A stretch of DNA of 64,000 bases from contig NZ_JACGXA010000001.1 in the NCBI RefSeq assembly GCF_014138045.1, forward strand, positions 3,457,001 to 3,521,000, in the 5' to 3' direction. Shown piece after piece: positions 1 through 8,191 of this stretch. The translations under genes were made by a program, and so were the position numbers. The notes under the pieces are model-generated. The model did no database searches and was not told the origin of the DNA. It saw only the letters and a program-made list of their open reading frames with translations. How positions within the stretch are numbered: position 1 is the first letter of the stretch; every line of letters begins with the position of its first letter. Origin of the DNA: Nocardioides ginsengisegetis (lineage in GTDB: Bacteria > Actinomycetota > Actinomycetes > Propionibacteriales > Nocardioidaceae).

Positions 1-1
1 T

Positions 2-124
2 CGTCTCGTGCACCCGATCGTGCCGCGCCTCGCGGTGCTGTCCTACCAGGAGCTCACGGGTGCCGAGCAGATCAGGTCCGAGGGCGTCATCGGCGCCGAG
101 CTGCCGGCAGGAGCTGTTGCATGA
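2..124 (+). CDS. flhA: Flagellar export protein FlhA, C-terminal end (5' partial)
   Basis: The first 40 codons visible are the tail of a longer gene that begins outside the window. The translation contains RLVHPIVPRLAVLSYQEL followed by a short variable tail. This matches the end of FlhA, where a conserved Pro-x-Leu-x-VLSYxE segment closes the cytoplasmic domain. FlhA is the central inner-membrane component of the flagellar type III export gate. The stop overlaps the next start as ATGA, so the two genes are translationally coupled. The assignment rests on about 20 residues and would be firmer with the upstream sequence. Confidence 0.72.
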   Translation, partial: RLVHPIVPRLAVLSYQELTGAEQIRSEGVIGAELPAGAVA

Positions 125-360
125 ACCCGTTGTCCTGGCCCGTCGTCTGCGGCGCGCTGATCATCACTTCCCCCGCGCTGTACGGCGCCCTCGTCTCCGG
201 GACCGTGTCGCTCGACGTGGCGCTGGTCCGGCTCGGCCTGTGCGCCGTCGGGATCTGGATCGTGCTGTCCCTCGCCGCCTCGCTCACCACCGATGCGCTC
301 GCCGCGACGCGCCGGGAGCGGGCCGACGATGCGGCGACCGAGGAGATGCCGACCGTCTGA
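121..360 (+). CDS. Small two-helix membrane protein at the end of the flagellar operon
   Basis: This 79-residue protein has two predicted membrane helices, about residues 7-28 (WPVVCGALIITSPALYGALV) and 33-57. A charged, Arg/Glu-rich cytoplasmic tail follows. The ATG overlaps the flhA stop by four bases, so it is co-translated with flhA. I do not recognise the family. Its position suggests a flagellum-associated accessory protein, but nothing in the sequence fixes a function. It is the last gene of the plus-strand unit, and a long inverted repeat follows 17 bases after its stop. Confidence 0.5.
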   Translation: MNPLSWPVVCGALIITSPALYGALVSGTVSLDVALVRLGLCAVGIWIVLSLAASLTTDALAATRRERADDAATEEMPTV

Positions 361-376
361 GGGCCGGGAAATGCAA

Positions 377-447
377 CGACCCGCAGGTGTGGACCTCGGG
401 ATGAGGCCCGCTCCGGTGGACGTGATGACCGGATCACCTGCGGGTCG
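377..447. terminator. Long inverted repeat after the flagellar operon, probable bidirectional terminator
   Basis: Two perfect 13-base arms (CGACCCGCAGGTG at 377-389 and its complement at 435-447) flank a 45-base loop. The element sits between the plus-strand flhA operon and the 3' side of a minus-strand small transcript unit, where a bidirectional terminator would be expected. There is no run of T, as is usual in actinobacteria. It could also be a degenerate extragenic palindrome. Confidence 0.5.
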
Positions 448-493
448 GGTGTCTGCGTTGGATTTGCCAGCAGTACTTCGCTGACGGTTGCTG

Positions 494-532
494 CTAGCGC
501 GCAGCCACCTCACGCGTCCCATAAGAATTCAT
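494..532 (-). CDS. Putative 12-residue peptide reading frame with a near-maximal Shine-Dalgarno
   Basis: ATG at 532-530 opens a frame encoding MNSYGTREVAAR, ending in TAG at 496-494. Upstream, GAAAGGAGGTGGTC (552-539) pairs with the 3' end of 16S rRNA over 14 contiguous positions with one G-U wobble, far beyond a normal ribosome site. The AGGAGG core lies 11 bases before the ATG. A well-formed promoter lies just upstream (565-593). There is no minus-strand gene downstream for it to lead; transcription would continue toward the inverted repeat at 377-447. It may be a free peptide, a leader, or a small RNA with a ribosome-trapping site. I do not recognise the peptide. Confidence 0.45.
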   Translation of the reverse strand: MNSYGTREVAAR

Positions 533-564
533 TCTTCGGACCACCTCCTTTCCCGTGTCCCACC

Positions 565-593
565 ACGGTAGGTGCCCCCGGTCGCCGCATCAA
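565..593 (-). promoter_or_regulatory. Promoter of the minus-strand small transcript
   Basis: On the minus strand TTGATG (593-588) and TACCGT (570-565) are separated by exactly 17 bases, a good SigA-type promoter with a TANNNT -10. The start would fall near 558, giving a 5' leader of about 26 bases that contains the extended Shine-Dalgarno. Confidence 0.5.
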
Positions 594-635
594 GGCATTT
601 GTCCGCGGCGCTTCCTGAGGGGGGTCCTGCGGGGG

Positions 636-694
636 TAGTCCCCAACGTAGTTGTCGCGATCGGGTCCGTTCGACGACATCTGCGGTGGGGACTA
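636..694. repeat. 59-nt palindromic repeat, copy 1
   Basis: This copy is an extended inverted repeat whose arms (TAGTCCCCAACGT at the left, GCGGTGGGGACTA at the right) recur in copy 2 at 11754-11812. Pairing position i with 60-i gives 19 pairs (18 Watson-Crick and one G-U) over the outer 21 positions. The mismatches are at 10/50 and 16/44. It lies 12 bases beyond the stop of the minus-strand ABC exporter gene, where a terminator is expected. The loop (22-38) differs from that of copy 2. Confidence 0.8.
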
Positions 695-705
695 TCCCCC
701 CACGC

Positions 706-2664
706 TCACGCCACCGCCGCCGCGAACTGCGCGTTGTACAGCCGCGCGTAGGCACCGTCGTCGGCGAGCAGCGACTCGTGGGTGCCCTGCTCGACGATCG
801 CGCCGTCCTCCATCACCAGGATCAGGTCGGCGTCGCGGATGGTCGAGAGCCGGTGCGCGATGACGAACGACGTGCGGTCGGTGCGCAGGGCCGCCATGGC
901 GTGCTGCAGCAGCAGCTCGGTGCGGGTGTCGACCGACGAGGTCGCCTCGTCGAGGATCAGCAGCTCCGGCGAGGCCAGGAAAGCCCGGGCGATCGTGACC
1001 AGCTGCCGCTCGCCGGCGGACAGGTTGGAGCCGTCCTCGTCGATGTGGGTGTCGTAGCCGTCGGGCAGCGAGTGCACGAAGCGGTCGACGAACGTCGCCC
1101 GCGCGGCCTCGAGGATCTGCTCCTCGGTCGCGCCCGGCCGTCCGTAGGCGATGTTGTCGCGGATCGTCCCGGCGAACAGCCAGGTGTCCTGCAGGACCAT
1201 GCCGATCTGGGAGCGCAGCGCCGAGCGCGGCATCGAGGCGATGTCGACGCCGTCGAGGGTGATCCGGCCGCCGGTCACCTCGTAGAACCGCATGACCAGG
1301 TTGACCAGCGTCGTCTTGCCCGCACCGGTCGGCCCGACGATCGCGACGGTCTGCCCCGGCGCGGCCACCAGCGACAGGTCCTCGATCAGCGGCGTCGCCT
1401 CGTCGTAGGAGAACGACACGTGCTCGAAGCGCACCTCGCCGTGCCGCGCCCCGGGCACAGCGGCAGCCCCGGACAGCTCGACGCTCTGCTCCTCGGCATC
1501 CAGCAGCTCGAAGACCCGCTCGGCCGACGCGACACCCGACTGCAGCAGGTTGGCCATCGAGGCGACCTGCGTGAGCGGCTGGGTGAACTGGCGGGAGTAC
1601 TGGATGAACGCCTGCACGTCGCCCAGCGACATCGACCCGTTGGCGACCCGGAGCCCGCCGAGGACGGCGATGACGACGTAGTTGAGGTTCCCGACGAACA
1701 TCATCACCGGCATGATCAGCCCGCTGACGAACTGCGCCCCGAAGGACGCCTCGTAGAGCCGCTCGTTCTCGGCGTCGAAGGTCGCCTCGACCTCGCGCTG
1801 CCGGCCGAACACCTTGACCAGCGCGTGGCCCGAGAAGGTCTCCTCGACGTGCGCGTTGAGCGTGCCCGTACGGCGCCACTGCTCGACGAACATGCCCTGC
1901 GAGCGTTTCATCACCGCGCGGGTGACCAGCATCGAGATCGGCACCGAGACCAGCGCGACCAGCGCCAGCACCGGCGAGATCCAGAACATCATCGACAGCA
2001 CCGCGAGCACGGTCAGCAGCGAGGTGAGCAGCTGGCTCATCGTCTGCTGCAGGGTCTGGCTGATGTTGTCGATGTCGTTGGTGACCCGGCTCAGCAGCTC
2101 GCCGCGCGGCTGCCGGTCGAAGTAGGACAACGGCAGCGCGTTGACCTTGTCCTCGACCTCGGCCCGCATCCGCAGGACGGTGCCCTGCACGACGTCGTTG
2201 AGCAGGTAGCCCTGCAGCCACGCCAGCAACGAGGCGGCGACGTACACCCCGAGCACGAGGAGGAGCACGTCGGCCACCGCACCGAAGTCGACCCCCTGGC
2301 CCGGCGTCAGGTCCATCGAGGACACCATCGAGGCGAACCGGTCGTCGCCCCGCTGGCGCAGCGCCTCGACGGCCTGCGCCTTGGTGACCCCGGCCGGCAG
2401 CTGCTGGCCGATCAGGCCGGCGAAGATCAGGTCGGTCGCCTTGCCGAGGATGCGCGGGCCGATCGCGGACAGGAACACGCTGACCACGGCCAGCGCGACC
2501 ACGGCGATCGCCTTGGGCTTGTCGGGGGCCATCCGCGCGACGAGCCGCTTGGCCGACGGCTTGAAGTGGGAGGCCTTCTGGCCGACCATGCCGCCGCCGA
2601 ACGGACCGCGGCCCGGACCCGGTCCGGCCTGGATCCGCTCGGTCTCCTTGAGCGTGCCGCTCAT
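706..2664 (-). CDS. Heterodimeric ABC exporter, subunit with the consensus ATPase site
   Basis: This 652-residue type IV ABC exporter half has an N-terminal extension of about 45 residues. A six-helix transmembrane domain (about 50-400) precedes a nucleotide-binding domain. Walker A is GPTGAGKTT, the signature is LSAGERQ, and Walker B is LLILDEAT with the catalytic Glu present. Its partner gene immediately upstream has Asp at that Glu position, so the pair looks like the asymmetric multidrug/lipid exporters of the TM287/288 and BmrCD kind. The ATG overlaps the upstream stop (ATGA). An extracellular insertion of about 60 residues between the first two helices is unusual. Substrate unknown; the TetR regulator upstream favours drug or lipid efflux. 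Confidence 0.9.
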   Translation of the reverse strand: MSGTLKETERIQAGPGPGRGPFGGGMVGQKASHFKPSAKRLVARMAPDKPKAIAVVALAVVSVFLSAIGPRILGKATDLIFAGLIGQQLPAGVTKAQAVEALRQRGDDRFASMVSSMDLTPGQGVDFGAVADVLLLVLGVYVAASLLAWLQGYLLNDVVQGTVLRMRAEVEDKVNALPLSYFDRQPRGELLSRVTNDIDNISQTLQQTMSQLLTSLLTVLAVLSMMFWISPVLALVALVSVPISMLVTRAVMKRSQGMFVEQWRRTGTLNAHVEETFSGHALVKVFGRQREVEATFDAENERLYEASFGAQFVSGLIMPVMMFVGNLNYVVIAVLGGLRVANGSMSLGDVQAFIQYSRQFTQPLTQVASMANLLQSGVASAERVFELLDAEEQSVELSGAAAVPGARHGEVRFEHVSFSYDEATPLIEDLSLVAAPGQTVAIVGPTGAGKTTLVNLVMRFYEVTGGRITLDGVDIASMPRSALRSQIGMVLQDTWLFAGTIRDNIAYGRPGATEEQILEAARATFVDRFVHSLPDGYDTHIDEDGSNLSAGERQLVTIARAFLASPELLILDEATSSVDTRTELLLQHAMAALRTDRTSFVIAHRLSTIRDADLILVMEDGAIVEQGTHESLLADDGAYARLYNAQFAAAVA

Positions 2665-4394
2665 GCTGCCTCCTCCGCGCTCAGCTGGGAGCGGACGATC
2701 TCCCGGTAGGTCTCGCACGTCTCGAGCAGCTCGTCGTGCGTGCCGCGGCCGACGACCTGGCCGTCCTCGACGACGAGGATCAGGTCGGCGTCGCGGATGG
2801 TCGAGACCCGCTGGGCCACGATCAGCACCGTCGCGTCGCGGGTCACCGGCTTGAGCGCGCCCCGCAGCCGGGCGTCGGTGGCGAGGTCGAGGGCGGAGAA
2901 GGAGTCGTCGAAGAGGTAGATCTCGGGCTTGCGCACCAAGGCCCGCGCGATCGCGAGCCGCTGGCGCTGGCCGCCGCTGACGTTGGTGCCGCCCTGGGCG
3001 ATGGGGCTGTCGAGCCCCTCCGGCATCGCCGCGACGAAGTCGCGGCCCTGCGCGATCTCCAACGCCGCCCACAGCTCCTCGTCGGTCGCGTCGGGGTTGC
3101 CGTGGCGCAGGTTGGACGCGACCGTCCCGGAGAAGAGGTAGGCCTTCTGCGGCACCAGTCCGAGCACCGACCAGAGCAGGTCGGGGTCGAGGTCGCGGAC
3201 GTCCTCGCCGTCGACCAGCACCCGGCCACCGGTCACGTCGAAGAGCCGCGCCACGAGGTTCACCATCGTGCTCTTGCCGGCGCCGGTCGACCCGATGACG
3301 GCCACCGTCTGGCCCGGCTGCGCCTCGAACGACACCCGTCGTACGACGGGGACGTCGGCGCCCGGGTAGGTGAACTCGACGTCCTCGAACCGCAGCGTGC
3401 CGTGCTCGACGACGTGCTGGACCGGGGCGGCCGGCGGCACGACGGAGGTCTCGGTGTCGAGCACCTCCATGATCCGGTCGGCGCAGACGGCCGAGCGCGG
3501 CACCATCATCAGCATGAAGGTCGCCATCATCACCGACATCAGGATCTGCACGAGGTAGGCCAGGAACGCCGTCAGCGCGCCGACCTGCATGTCGCCGTTG
3601 GCCACCCGGTGGCCGCCGAACCACAGCACCGCCACCGAGGAGACGTTGAGGATCAGCATCACGGCGGGGAACATCGTGGCCAGCCAGCGCCCGGCCCGCA
3701 CCGCGACGACGGTGAGGTCCTGGTTGGCGGCGGCGAAGCGCTCGGTCTCGTGCGGCTCGCGGACGAACGCGCGGACCACCCGGACGCCGGTGATCTGCTC
3801 GCGGAGCAGCCGGTTGACCTCGTCGATGCGCTCCTGCATGACGCGGAAGCTCGGCACCATCCGGGTCACGATGAAGGCCACCGACCCGAGCAGGGCCGGG
3901 ATGGCCAGCGCGAGCAGCCAGGACAGGCCGAGGTCCTCGCGCATCGCCATCACGACACCGCCGACCATCATGATCGGCGCGGCCACCATGAGCGTGCACG
4001 ACATCAGCACCAGCATCTGCACCTGCTGGACGTCGTTGGTCTCGCGGGTGATCAGGCTCGGGGCGCCGAAGTGCTGCACCTCGCGCTGCGAGAACGACCC
4101 GACCCGCTGGAAGATCTCGGACCGCACGTCGCGGCCGAAGCCCATCGCCGTCCGGGCGGAGAACCAGACGGCGGCGACCGAGCAGCCGATCTGCAGCATC
4201 GCGACGGCGAGCATCACGCCGCCGGTGCGCAGGATGTAGTGGACGTCGCCCTGGGTGACGCCCTTGTCGATGATGTCGGCGTTGAGGCTGGGCAGGTAGA
4301 GCGCGGCCACCGTGCCGGTGAACTGCAGCAGCACGACCAGCGCGAGCAGGCCCTTGTAGGGCTGGAGGTAGGTGCGGACGAGGCGGATCAGCAT
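2661..4394 (-). CDS. Heterodimeric ABC exporter, subunit with a degenerate ATPase site
   Basis: This 577-residue ABC exporter half starts [15 protein letters not shown], with a transmembrane domain over about 15-310 and an ATPase domain after it. Walker A is GSTGAGKST and the signature is VSGGQRQ. Walker B reads IYLFDDS, so Asp stands where the catalytic Glu is expected. In heterodimeric exporters this substitution marks the non-hydrolysing site. The ATG is fused to the stop of the TetR gene as TGATG, and the 3' end overlaps the partner subunit by four bases. Regulator and both halves therefore form one tightly packed operon. A more distal in-frame ATG at 4490 lies inside the regulator gene and is unlikely. 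Confidence 0.9.
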   Translation of the reverse strand: MLIRLVRTYLQPYKGLLALVVLLQFTGTVAALYLPSLNADIIDKGVTQGDVHYILRTGGVMLAVAMLQIGCSVAAVWFSARTAMGFGRDVRSEIFQRVGSFSQREVQHFGAPSLITRETNDVQQVQMLVLMSCTLMVAAPIMMVGGVVMAMREDLGLSWLLALAIPALLGSVAFIVTRMVPSFRVMQERIDEVNRLLREQITGVRVVRAFVREPHETERFAAANQDLTVVAVRAGRWLATMFPAVMLILNVSSVAVLWFGGHRVANGDMQVGALTAFLAYLVQILMSVMMATFMLMMVPRSAVCADRIMEVLDTETSVVPPAAPVQHVVEHGTLRFEDVEFTYPGADVPVVRRVSFEAQPGQTVAVIGSTGAGKSTMVNLVARLFDVTGGRVLVDGEDVRDLDPDLLWSVLGLVPQKAYLFSGTVASNLRHGNPDATDEELWAALEIAQGRDFVAAMPEGLDSPIAQGGTNVSGGQRQRLAIARALVRKPEIYLFDDSFSALDLATDARLRGALKPVTRDATVLIVAQRVSTIRDADLILVVEDGQVVGRGTHDELLETCETYREIVRSQLSAEEAA

Positions 4395-5026
4395 CAGTGG
4401 TTCCCTGGCTCGGCGATGCCCCGGAGGACGACGTCGGCGACCTCGTCGGGGGTGAAGGGGTGTTCGGAGAACGGCATGCCCGGGTGCCATGCGCCGAAGA
4501 CGAGGCTGCGCAGGACCAGGGCTGCCGTGGCGGGCGCGACCCGCAGCTCGGCGGCGTGCGGCGCGAAGAGCACCTCGGTGAGGTTGAGCATCAGCTGGCG
4601 GTTGGACTCCACGATGAACGCGGGCGGGCCGGGCTTCTCGTGCTTGGCCTGCTTGTCGGGGCCCTCGGCCATGAAGACCGACCGCAGCGCCATCATCACG
4701 AGCATGCCCTGCTCCATCCGGGCCACCAGTCGCTCCACGACCAGCACCATCTGGGCCCGCAGGTCGGCGGTGCCCGCGAGGTAGGCCGCCATCTCCTCGC
4801 GGCCGCCGGGCGGGTTCATCACTCGCTCCGCCACGGTCATGAACAGCTCGCGCTTGTCCTTGAAGACCCGGAAGATCGTGCCCTCCGCGATGCCGGCGGC
4901 CTCGGCGATCTCCTTGGTCGTCACCGTGCCGCCCTGCTGGGCCAGCAGTGGCACGGTCGCCGCCACGATCGCGTCGCGCCGCTCGTCGGGCGACATCGGC
5001 CGCGCCCGCTCACCTCGGGGAGTCAT
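4394..5026 (-). CDS. TetR-family repressor of the ABC exporter operon
   Basis: This is a 210-residue TetR regulator. The helix-turn-helix lies around residues 30-60 ([20 protein letters not shown]), with a ligand-binding helical domain after it. I chose ATG 5026 because the upstream promoter (TTGTGA-17-TACGAT) would place the transcript start at or next to this codon, making it leaderless. ATGs at 5035 and 5056 fall inside the -10 and the operator. A perfect 20-bp palindrome fills the promoter spacer, so the protein most likely represses itself and the two exporter genes that follow with a one-base overlap. Confidence 0.88.
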   Translation of the reverse strand: MTPRGERARPMSPDERRDAIVAATVPLLAQQGGTVTTKEIAEAAGIAEGTIFRVFKDKRELFMTVAERVMNPPGGREEMAAYLAGTADLRAQMVLVVERLVARMEQGMLVMMALRSVFMAEGPDKQAKHEKPGPPAFIVESNRQLMLNLTEVLFAPHAAELRVAPATAALVLRSLVFGAWHPGMPFSEHPFTPDEVADVVLRGIAEPGNH

Positions 5027-5033
5027 GCCCCGC

Positions 5034-5062
5034 ATCGTAAGTGAGTGAGTACTCACTCACAA
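5034..5062 (-). promoter_or_regulatory. Promoter with embedded TetR operator
   Basis: On the minus strand TTGTGA (5062-5057) and TACGAT (5039-5034) are 17 bases apart. The stretch 5041-5060 is a perfect palindrome, GTGAGTGAGTACTCACTCAC, overlapping the -35 by four bases and filling the spacer up to the base before the -10. A TetR dimer bound here would block polymerase directly. The arrangement is read from sequence; binding is inferred from the adjacent tetR gene. Confidence 0.75.
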
Positions 5063-5078
5063 GCGGATTGCGGGACGA

Positions 5079-5717
5079 CTACGGCGCCAACCGCTCGGTC
5101 CGCCACCCCTCGGGCGTACGCCGGTAGACCAGCCGGTCGTGCATGCGCCCCGGCCTCCCCTGCCAGAACTCCACCGCCTCGGGGCGGACGAGGTAGCCGC
5201 CCCACTCGTCGGGGACCGGCACGGCGTCGGGCTCGGGGAAGCGGGCGGCGGCCTCGTCGTACGCCGTGGAGAGCTCCTCGCGGCCGGCCACGACGCTCGA
5301 CTGGTGGGACGCCCAGGCGCCGAGCCGGGAGCCACGCGGGCGGGAGGCGAAGTAGGCCTCGACGTCCGACCGCGGCAGCAGCGAGGCGACCCCGTCGACG
5401 CGGACCTGGCGCTCCAGCGGGTGCCAGGGGAAGAGCAGCGAGCAGGCCGGGTTGGCCGCGAGCTCCTGGCCCTTGCGTGACCCGGTGTTGGTGAAGAAGA
5501 CGAAGCCGGCGGGCGAGATGCCCTTGAGCAGCACCATCCGCGACGACGGCGCCCCGGACGCGGAGACGGTGGCGACGACCATCGCGTTGGCGTCGTACAC
5601 CCCGGCCTCGACCACCTCGCGCATCCACCGGTCGAACATCGTGAACGGGTCGGGTGCCAGGTCGGACTCGACCAGCCCGGCCCGGGAGTACTCGTTGCGG
5701 AGCGAAGCCAGGTCCAT
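5079..5717 (-). CDS. pdxH: Pyridoxamine 5'-phosphate oxidase
   Basis: This 212-residue FMN enzyme oxidises pyridoxine or pyridoxamine 5'-phosphate to pyridoxal 5'-phosphate, the last step of vitamin B6 synthesis and salvage. Family marks include a Ser-Arg-Met-Val-Leu-Leu-Lys segment (SSRMVLLKG), FFTNTGSRKG for FMN phosphate binding, and a C-terminal Arg-x-His-Asp-Arg region (RMHDRLVYRR). The length is that of typical PdxH. ATG 5717 is preceded by TAGCGT seven bases upstream, which suggests a leaderless message. An in-frame ATG further out (5825) would overlap the region upstream of citrate synthase. The gene is divergent from citrate synthase. Confidence 0.93.
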   Translation of the reverse strand: MDLASLRNEYSRAGLVESDLAPDPFTMFDRWMREVVEAGVYDANAMVVATVSASGAPSSRMVLLKGISPAGFVFFTNTGSRKGQELAANPACSLLFPWHPLERQVRVDGVASLLPRSDVEAYFASRPRGSRLGAWASHQSSVVAGREELSTAYDEAAARFPEPDAVPVPDEWGGYLVRPEAVEFWQGRPGRMHDRLVYRRTPEGWRTERLAP

Positions 5718-5839
5718 GAGGAGGACGCTACCCACCCGATCCTGTCGCTCGGGCGCCTCCGGGTGCAGAATGCCTGCGGCACATGTTCCCGAGCGGTAAC
5801 CCTCCGCTCGACGCCCCGAGATCAAGGAGTCGCGCGCGC

Positions 5840-6943
5840 ATGACTGAGGTACACCACGGACTCGAAGGTGTCGTTGCGTTCGAGACGGAGATCGCCGAGC
5901 CCGACAAGGAGGGCTCCGCCCTCCGCTACCGCGGCGTCGACATCGAGGACATCGTCGGCCGCGTGCCGTTCGAGAACGTCTGGGGCCTCCTCATCGACGG
6001 CGAGTACCAGCCCGGTCTGCCGCCCGCCGAGCCCTACAACATCCCGATCCACACCGGCGACGTCCGCGCCGACGTCCAGGCCGGCGTGGCCATGCTCGCG
6101 CCGATGCTGGGCATGAAGCAGACCTACGACATCTCCGACGAGCAGGCCCGCCTCGACCTCAGCCGGGTCGCGGTCATGGTCCTCTCGTACGCCGCCCAGG
6201 CGGCCCGCGGCCTCGGCCAGCCGATCGTCCCCCAGAGCGAGGTCGACCAGGGCCACACGCTCGCGGAGCGCTTCATGATCCGCTGGAAGGGCGAGGCCAA
6301 CCCCCTCCACGTCCAGGCGATCGACGCCTACTGGTCCTCCGCGGCCGAGCACGGCATGAACGCCTCGACGTTCACCGCCCGCGTCATCACCAGCACCGGC
6401 GCCGACGTCGCCGCGGCCTTCTCCGGCGCCATCGGCGCGATGAGCGGTCCGCTCCACGGCGGCGCCCCCTCGCGCGTGCTCGGCATGATCGCCGACGTCG
6501 AGGAGACCGGCGACGCCACGGCCTACGTCAAGGGGCTGCTCGACAAGGGCGAGCGGCTGATGGGCTTCGGCCACCGCGTCTACCGCGCCGAGGACCCGCG
6601 CGCCCGCGTGCTCCGCCGTACGGCGCGCGAGCTCAACGCCCCGCGCTACGAGGTCGCCGAGGCGCTCGAGCAGGCCGCCCTGGCCGAGCTGCGCGAGCGC
6701 CGTCCCGACCGCGTGCTGGAGACCAACGTGGAGTTCTGGGCGGCGATCGTCCTGGACTTCGCCGAGGTGCCGGCCAACATGTTCACCTCGATGTTCACCT
6801 GCGCCCGCACGGGCGGCTGGTCGGCCCACATCCTGGAGCAGAAGAAGACCGGCCGGCTGATCCGCCCGTCGGCCATCTACACCGGGCCGGCGGCGCGCAA
6901 GGCTGACGAGGTCACCGGGTGGAAGGCCGAGTGGGCGGGCTGA
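5840..6943 (+). CDS. Citrate synthase (type 2, short actinobacterial form)
   Basis: This 367-residue citrate synthase condenses acetyl-CoA with oxaloacetate. Catalytic positions are visible: His206 in GPLHGGAPSRV, His245 in GFGHRVYR, and an acidic residue around Asp306. The short length and absence of the N-terminal NADH-binding extension fit the second citrate synthase or 2-methylcitrate-type enzymes of actinobacteria. The sequence alone does not decide between citrate and methylcitrate synthase. The start is supported by AAGGAG ten bases upstream. No other TCA or propionate gene is adjacent. The next gene overlaps its 3' end. Confidence 0.88.
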   Translation: MTEVHHGLEGVVAFETEIAEPDKEGSALRYRGVDIEDIVGRVPFENVWGLLIDGEYQPGLPPAEPYNIPIHTGDVRADVQAGVAMLAPMLGMKQTYDISDEQARLDLSRVAVMVLSYAAQAARGLGQPIVPQSEVDQGHTLAERFMIRWKGEANPLHVQAIDAYWSSAAEHGMNASTFTARVITSTGADVAAAFSGAIGAMSGPLHGGAPSRVLGMIADVEETGDATAYVKGLLDKGERLMGFGHRVYRAEDPRARVLRRTARELNAPRYEVAEALEQAALAELRERRPDRVLETNVEFWAAIVLDFAEVPANMFTSMFTCARTGGWSAHILEQKKTGRLIRPSAIYTGPAARKADEVTGWKAEWAG

Positions 6944-7530
6944 GCCCCGACCTCCCCACGCTGCACACCGACCGCCTGACGCTGGTCCCGGTCGCGGACG
7001 AGCACCTCGCGCTCCTGGTCGCGCTGAACGCCGACCCGGAGGTGATGGCGTTCATCCGCGGGCGGGCGGCCACGCCCGAGGAGACGCTCGTCGAGTGGGA
7101 CCAGCGGCGCGGCCCGCAGAGCGACATCGCCCGCGGGCTGGGCTACTGGGTCGGCTTCACCGGCGACGGGTCCGCCGGGGAGTTCGTCGGCTGGTGGTCG
7201 GCCTCGTCGTTCGCCGCCGACCCCGCCGTTGCGGGCCTGGGCTACCGCCTGCGCCGCGCGGCCTGGGGCCGCGGCCTCGCCACCGAGGGCGCCCGGGCGA
7301 CGGTGGGCCAGGCGTTCGGGGTTCCGGGCGTCGATCGGGTCCTCGCCTCGACGATGGCGGTCAACACCGCCTCCCGTGCCGTGCTCGCCCGCGTCGGCCT
7401 GCGGCACACCGACTCGTGGGTCCAGGAGTGGGAGGACCCGGTCCCCGGCTGGGAGCAGGGCGAGGTGCTCTACGAGATCAGCCGCGCGGAGTGGGCCGCG
7501 GCTCACCCCGCCCAGACTGCTCAGCCCTGA
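6931..7530 (+). CDS. GNAT-family N-acetyltransferase (RimJ-like)
   Basis: This is a protein of about 199 residues of the acetyl-CoA-dependent GNAT fold. It opens LHTDRLTLVPV, typical of RimJ/RimL-type acetyltransferases. The acetyl-CoA loop RRAAWGRGLATEGARA is near residues 105-120, followed by the NTASRAVLARVGLRH motif that places a bound side chain. GTG 6931 has GGAAGG just upstream and overlaps the citrate synthase stop; GTG 6919 is an alternative in the same frame. The 3' end overlaps the convergent M15-like gene by ten bases. The substrate cannot be told from sequence. Confidence 0.82.
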   Translation: MGGLSPDLPTLHTDRLTLVPVADEHLALLVALNADPEVMAFIRGRAATPEETLVEWDQRRGPQSDIARGLGYWVGFTGDGSAGEFVGWWSASSFAADPAVAGLGYRLRRAAWGRGLATEGARATVGQAFGVPGVDRVLASTMAVNTASRAVLARVGLRHTDSWVQEWEDPVPGWEQGEVLYEISRAEWAAAHPAQTAQP

Positions 7531-8099
7531 TCGAGCCGGCCCGCGAACCAGCTGGTCAGGCCCTTGCCGCCCTTGCGGGTCAGCGAGATGTGCAGGTGGT
7601 TGCGGTGCCGCAGCGTCTTGGAACATTTCGTCTTGGTCTTGCAGCTGCTGCTCAGGTAGGGCTCGGCGCGGTAGCCGTCCCACGCGGAGTACATGTGGTC
7701 CGACCAGATCCAGTACATGATCCCCATCCGCCGCGCCCACGCGTCGGTGTTGCCGTGGGAGTCGGTACGGCGCACCCGCTCCATGAACGCCTTCGCGACG
7801 GCGCGGTCGTGGTCGTTGCCGGCGTTGAGCGACCAGTCGAAGGCCCGGCCCTCCTTGTGCTCCGACGTGCCGCCCGAGCCGCACGGCCGGGAGATCCCGC
7901 CGAACGCCCCGCCGTACTTCCGCACCAGCCAGTGGCCGAGGTAGACGGTGCCAGGCTTCGCCTTGGGCGAGCACTTCGTCTGCGGCTGGTAGTGCGGGTA
8001 GTCCTCGATCGGGGAGGCGCCGGCGACGGCCGGCGCGGCCAGGACGAGGGTGAGGACGACGAGCAGCACGCGGACGGTGCGGCCGAGCAGTGTGGTCAT
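7521..8099 (-). CDS. Secreted M15-like zinc peptidase or cell-wall hydrolase homologue
   Basis: This 192-residue protein has a signal peptide (residues 1-28: Arg, then VLLVVLTLVLAAPAVAGA). The mature domain carries the zinc ligands of the M15/VanY-like fold, His81 and Asp88 in SEHKEGRAFD and His168-x-His170 in HRNHLHIS. Four cysteines (43, 73, 153, 159) could form two disulfides outside the cell. The family cleaves peptidoglycan stem peptides, but some members have unknown targets. GGGAG sits five bases before the ATG. A possible role in wall turnover is inferred from fold and export only. Confidence 0.7.
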   Translation of the reverse strand: MTTLLGRTVRVLLVVLTLVLAAPAVAGASPIEDYPHYQPQTKCSPKAKPGTVYLGHWLVRKYGGAFGGISRPCGSGGTSEHKEGRAFDWSLNAGNDHDRAVAKAFMERVRRTDSHGNTDAWARRMGIMYWIWSDHMYSAWDGYRAEPYLSSSCKTKTKCSKTLRHRNHLHISLTRKGGKGLTSWFAGRLDQG

Positions 8100-8191
8100 G
8101 AGGGCTCCCGAGTGAGACGAACAGCCATCGAGGCTAGGTCGGTCGCGCGCGTCTGTCCGGGGAACCGCACGGCCCGTGATCGGATGGTGAT

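Noticed and set aside
43..522. 159-codon minus-strand frame starting at the second ATG near the small peptide
   Set aside because: It runs antisense through the hairpin and the flhA operon, lacks a correctly spaced ribosome site and has shadow-like composition. The 12-codon frame from ATG 532 fits the ribosome site better.
538..552. Resemblance to the 3' end of 16S rRNA on the plus strand
   Set aside because: Only about 14 bases match and no rRNA body precedes them. It is the complement of a long Shine-Dalgarno on the minus strand.
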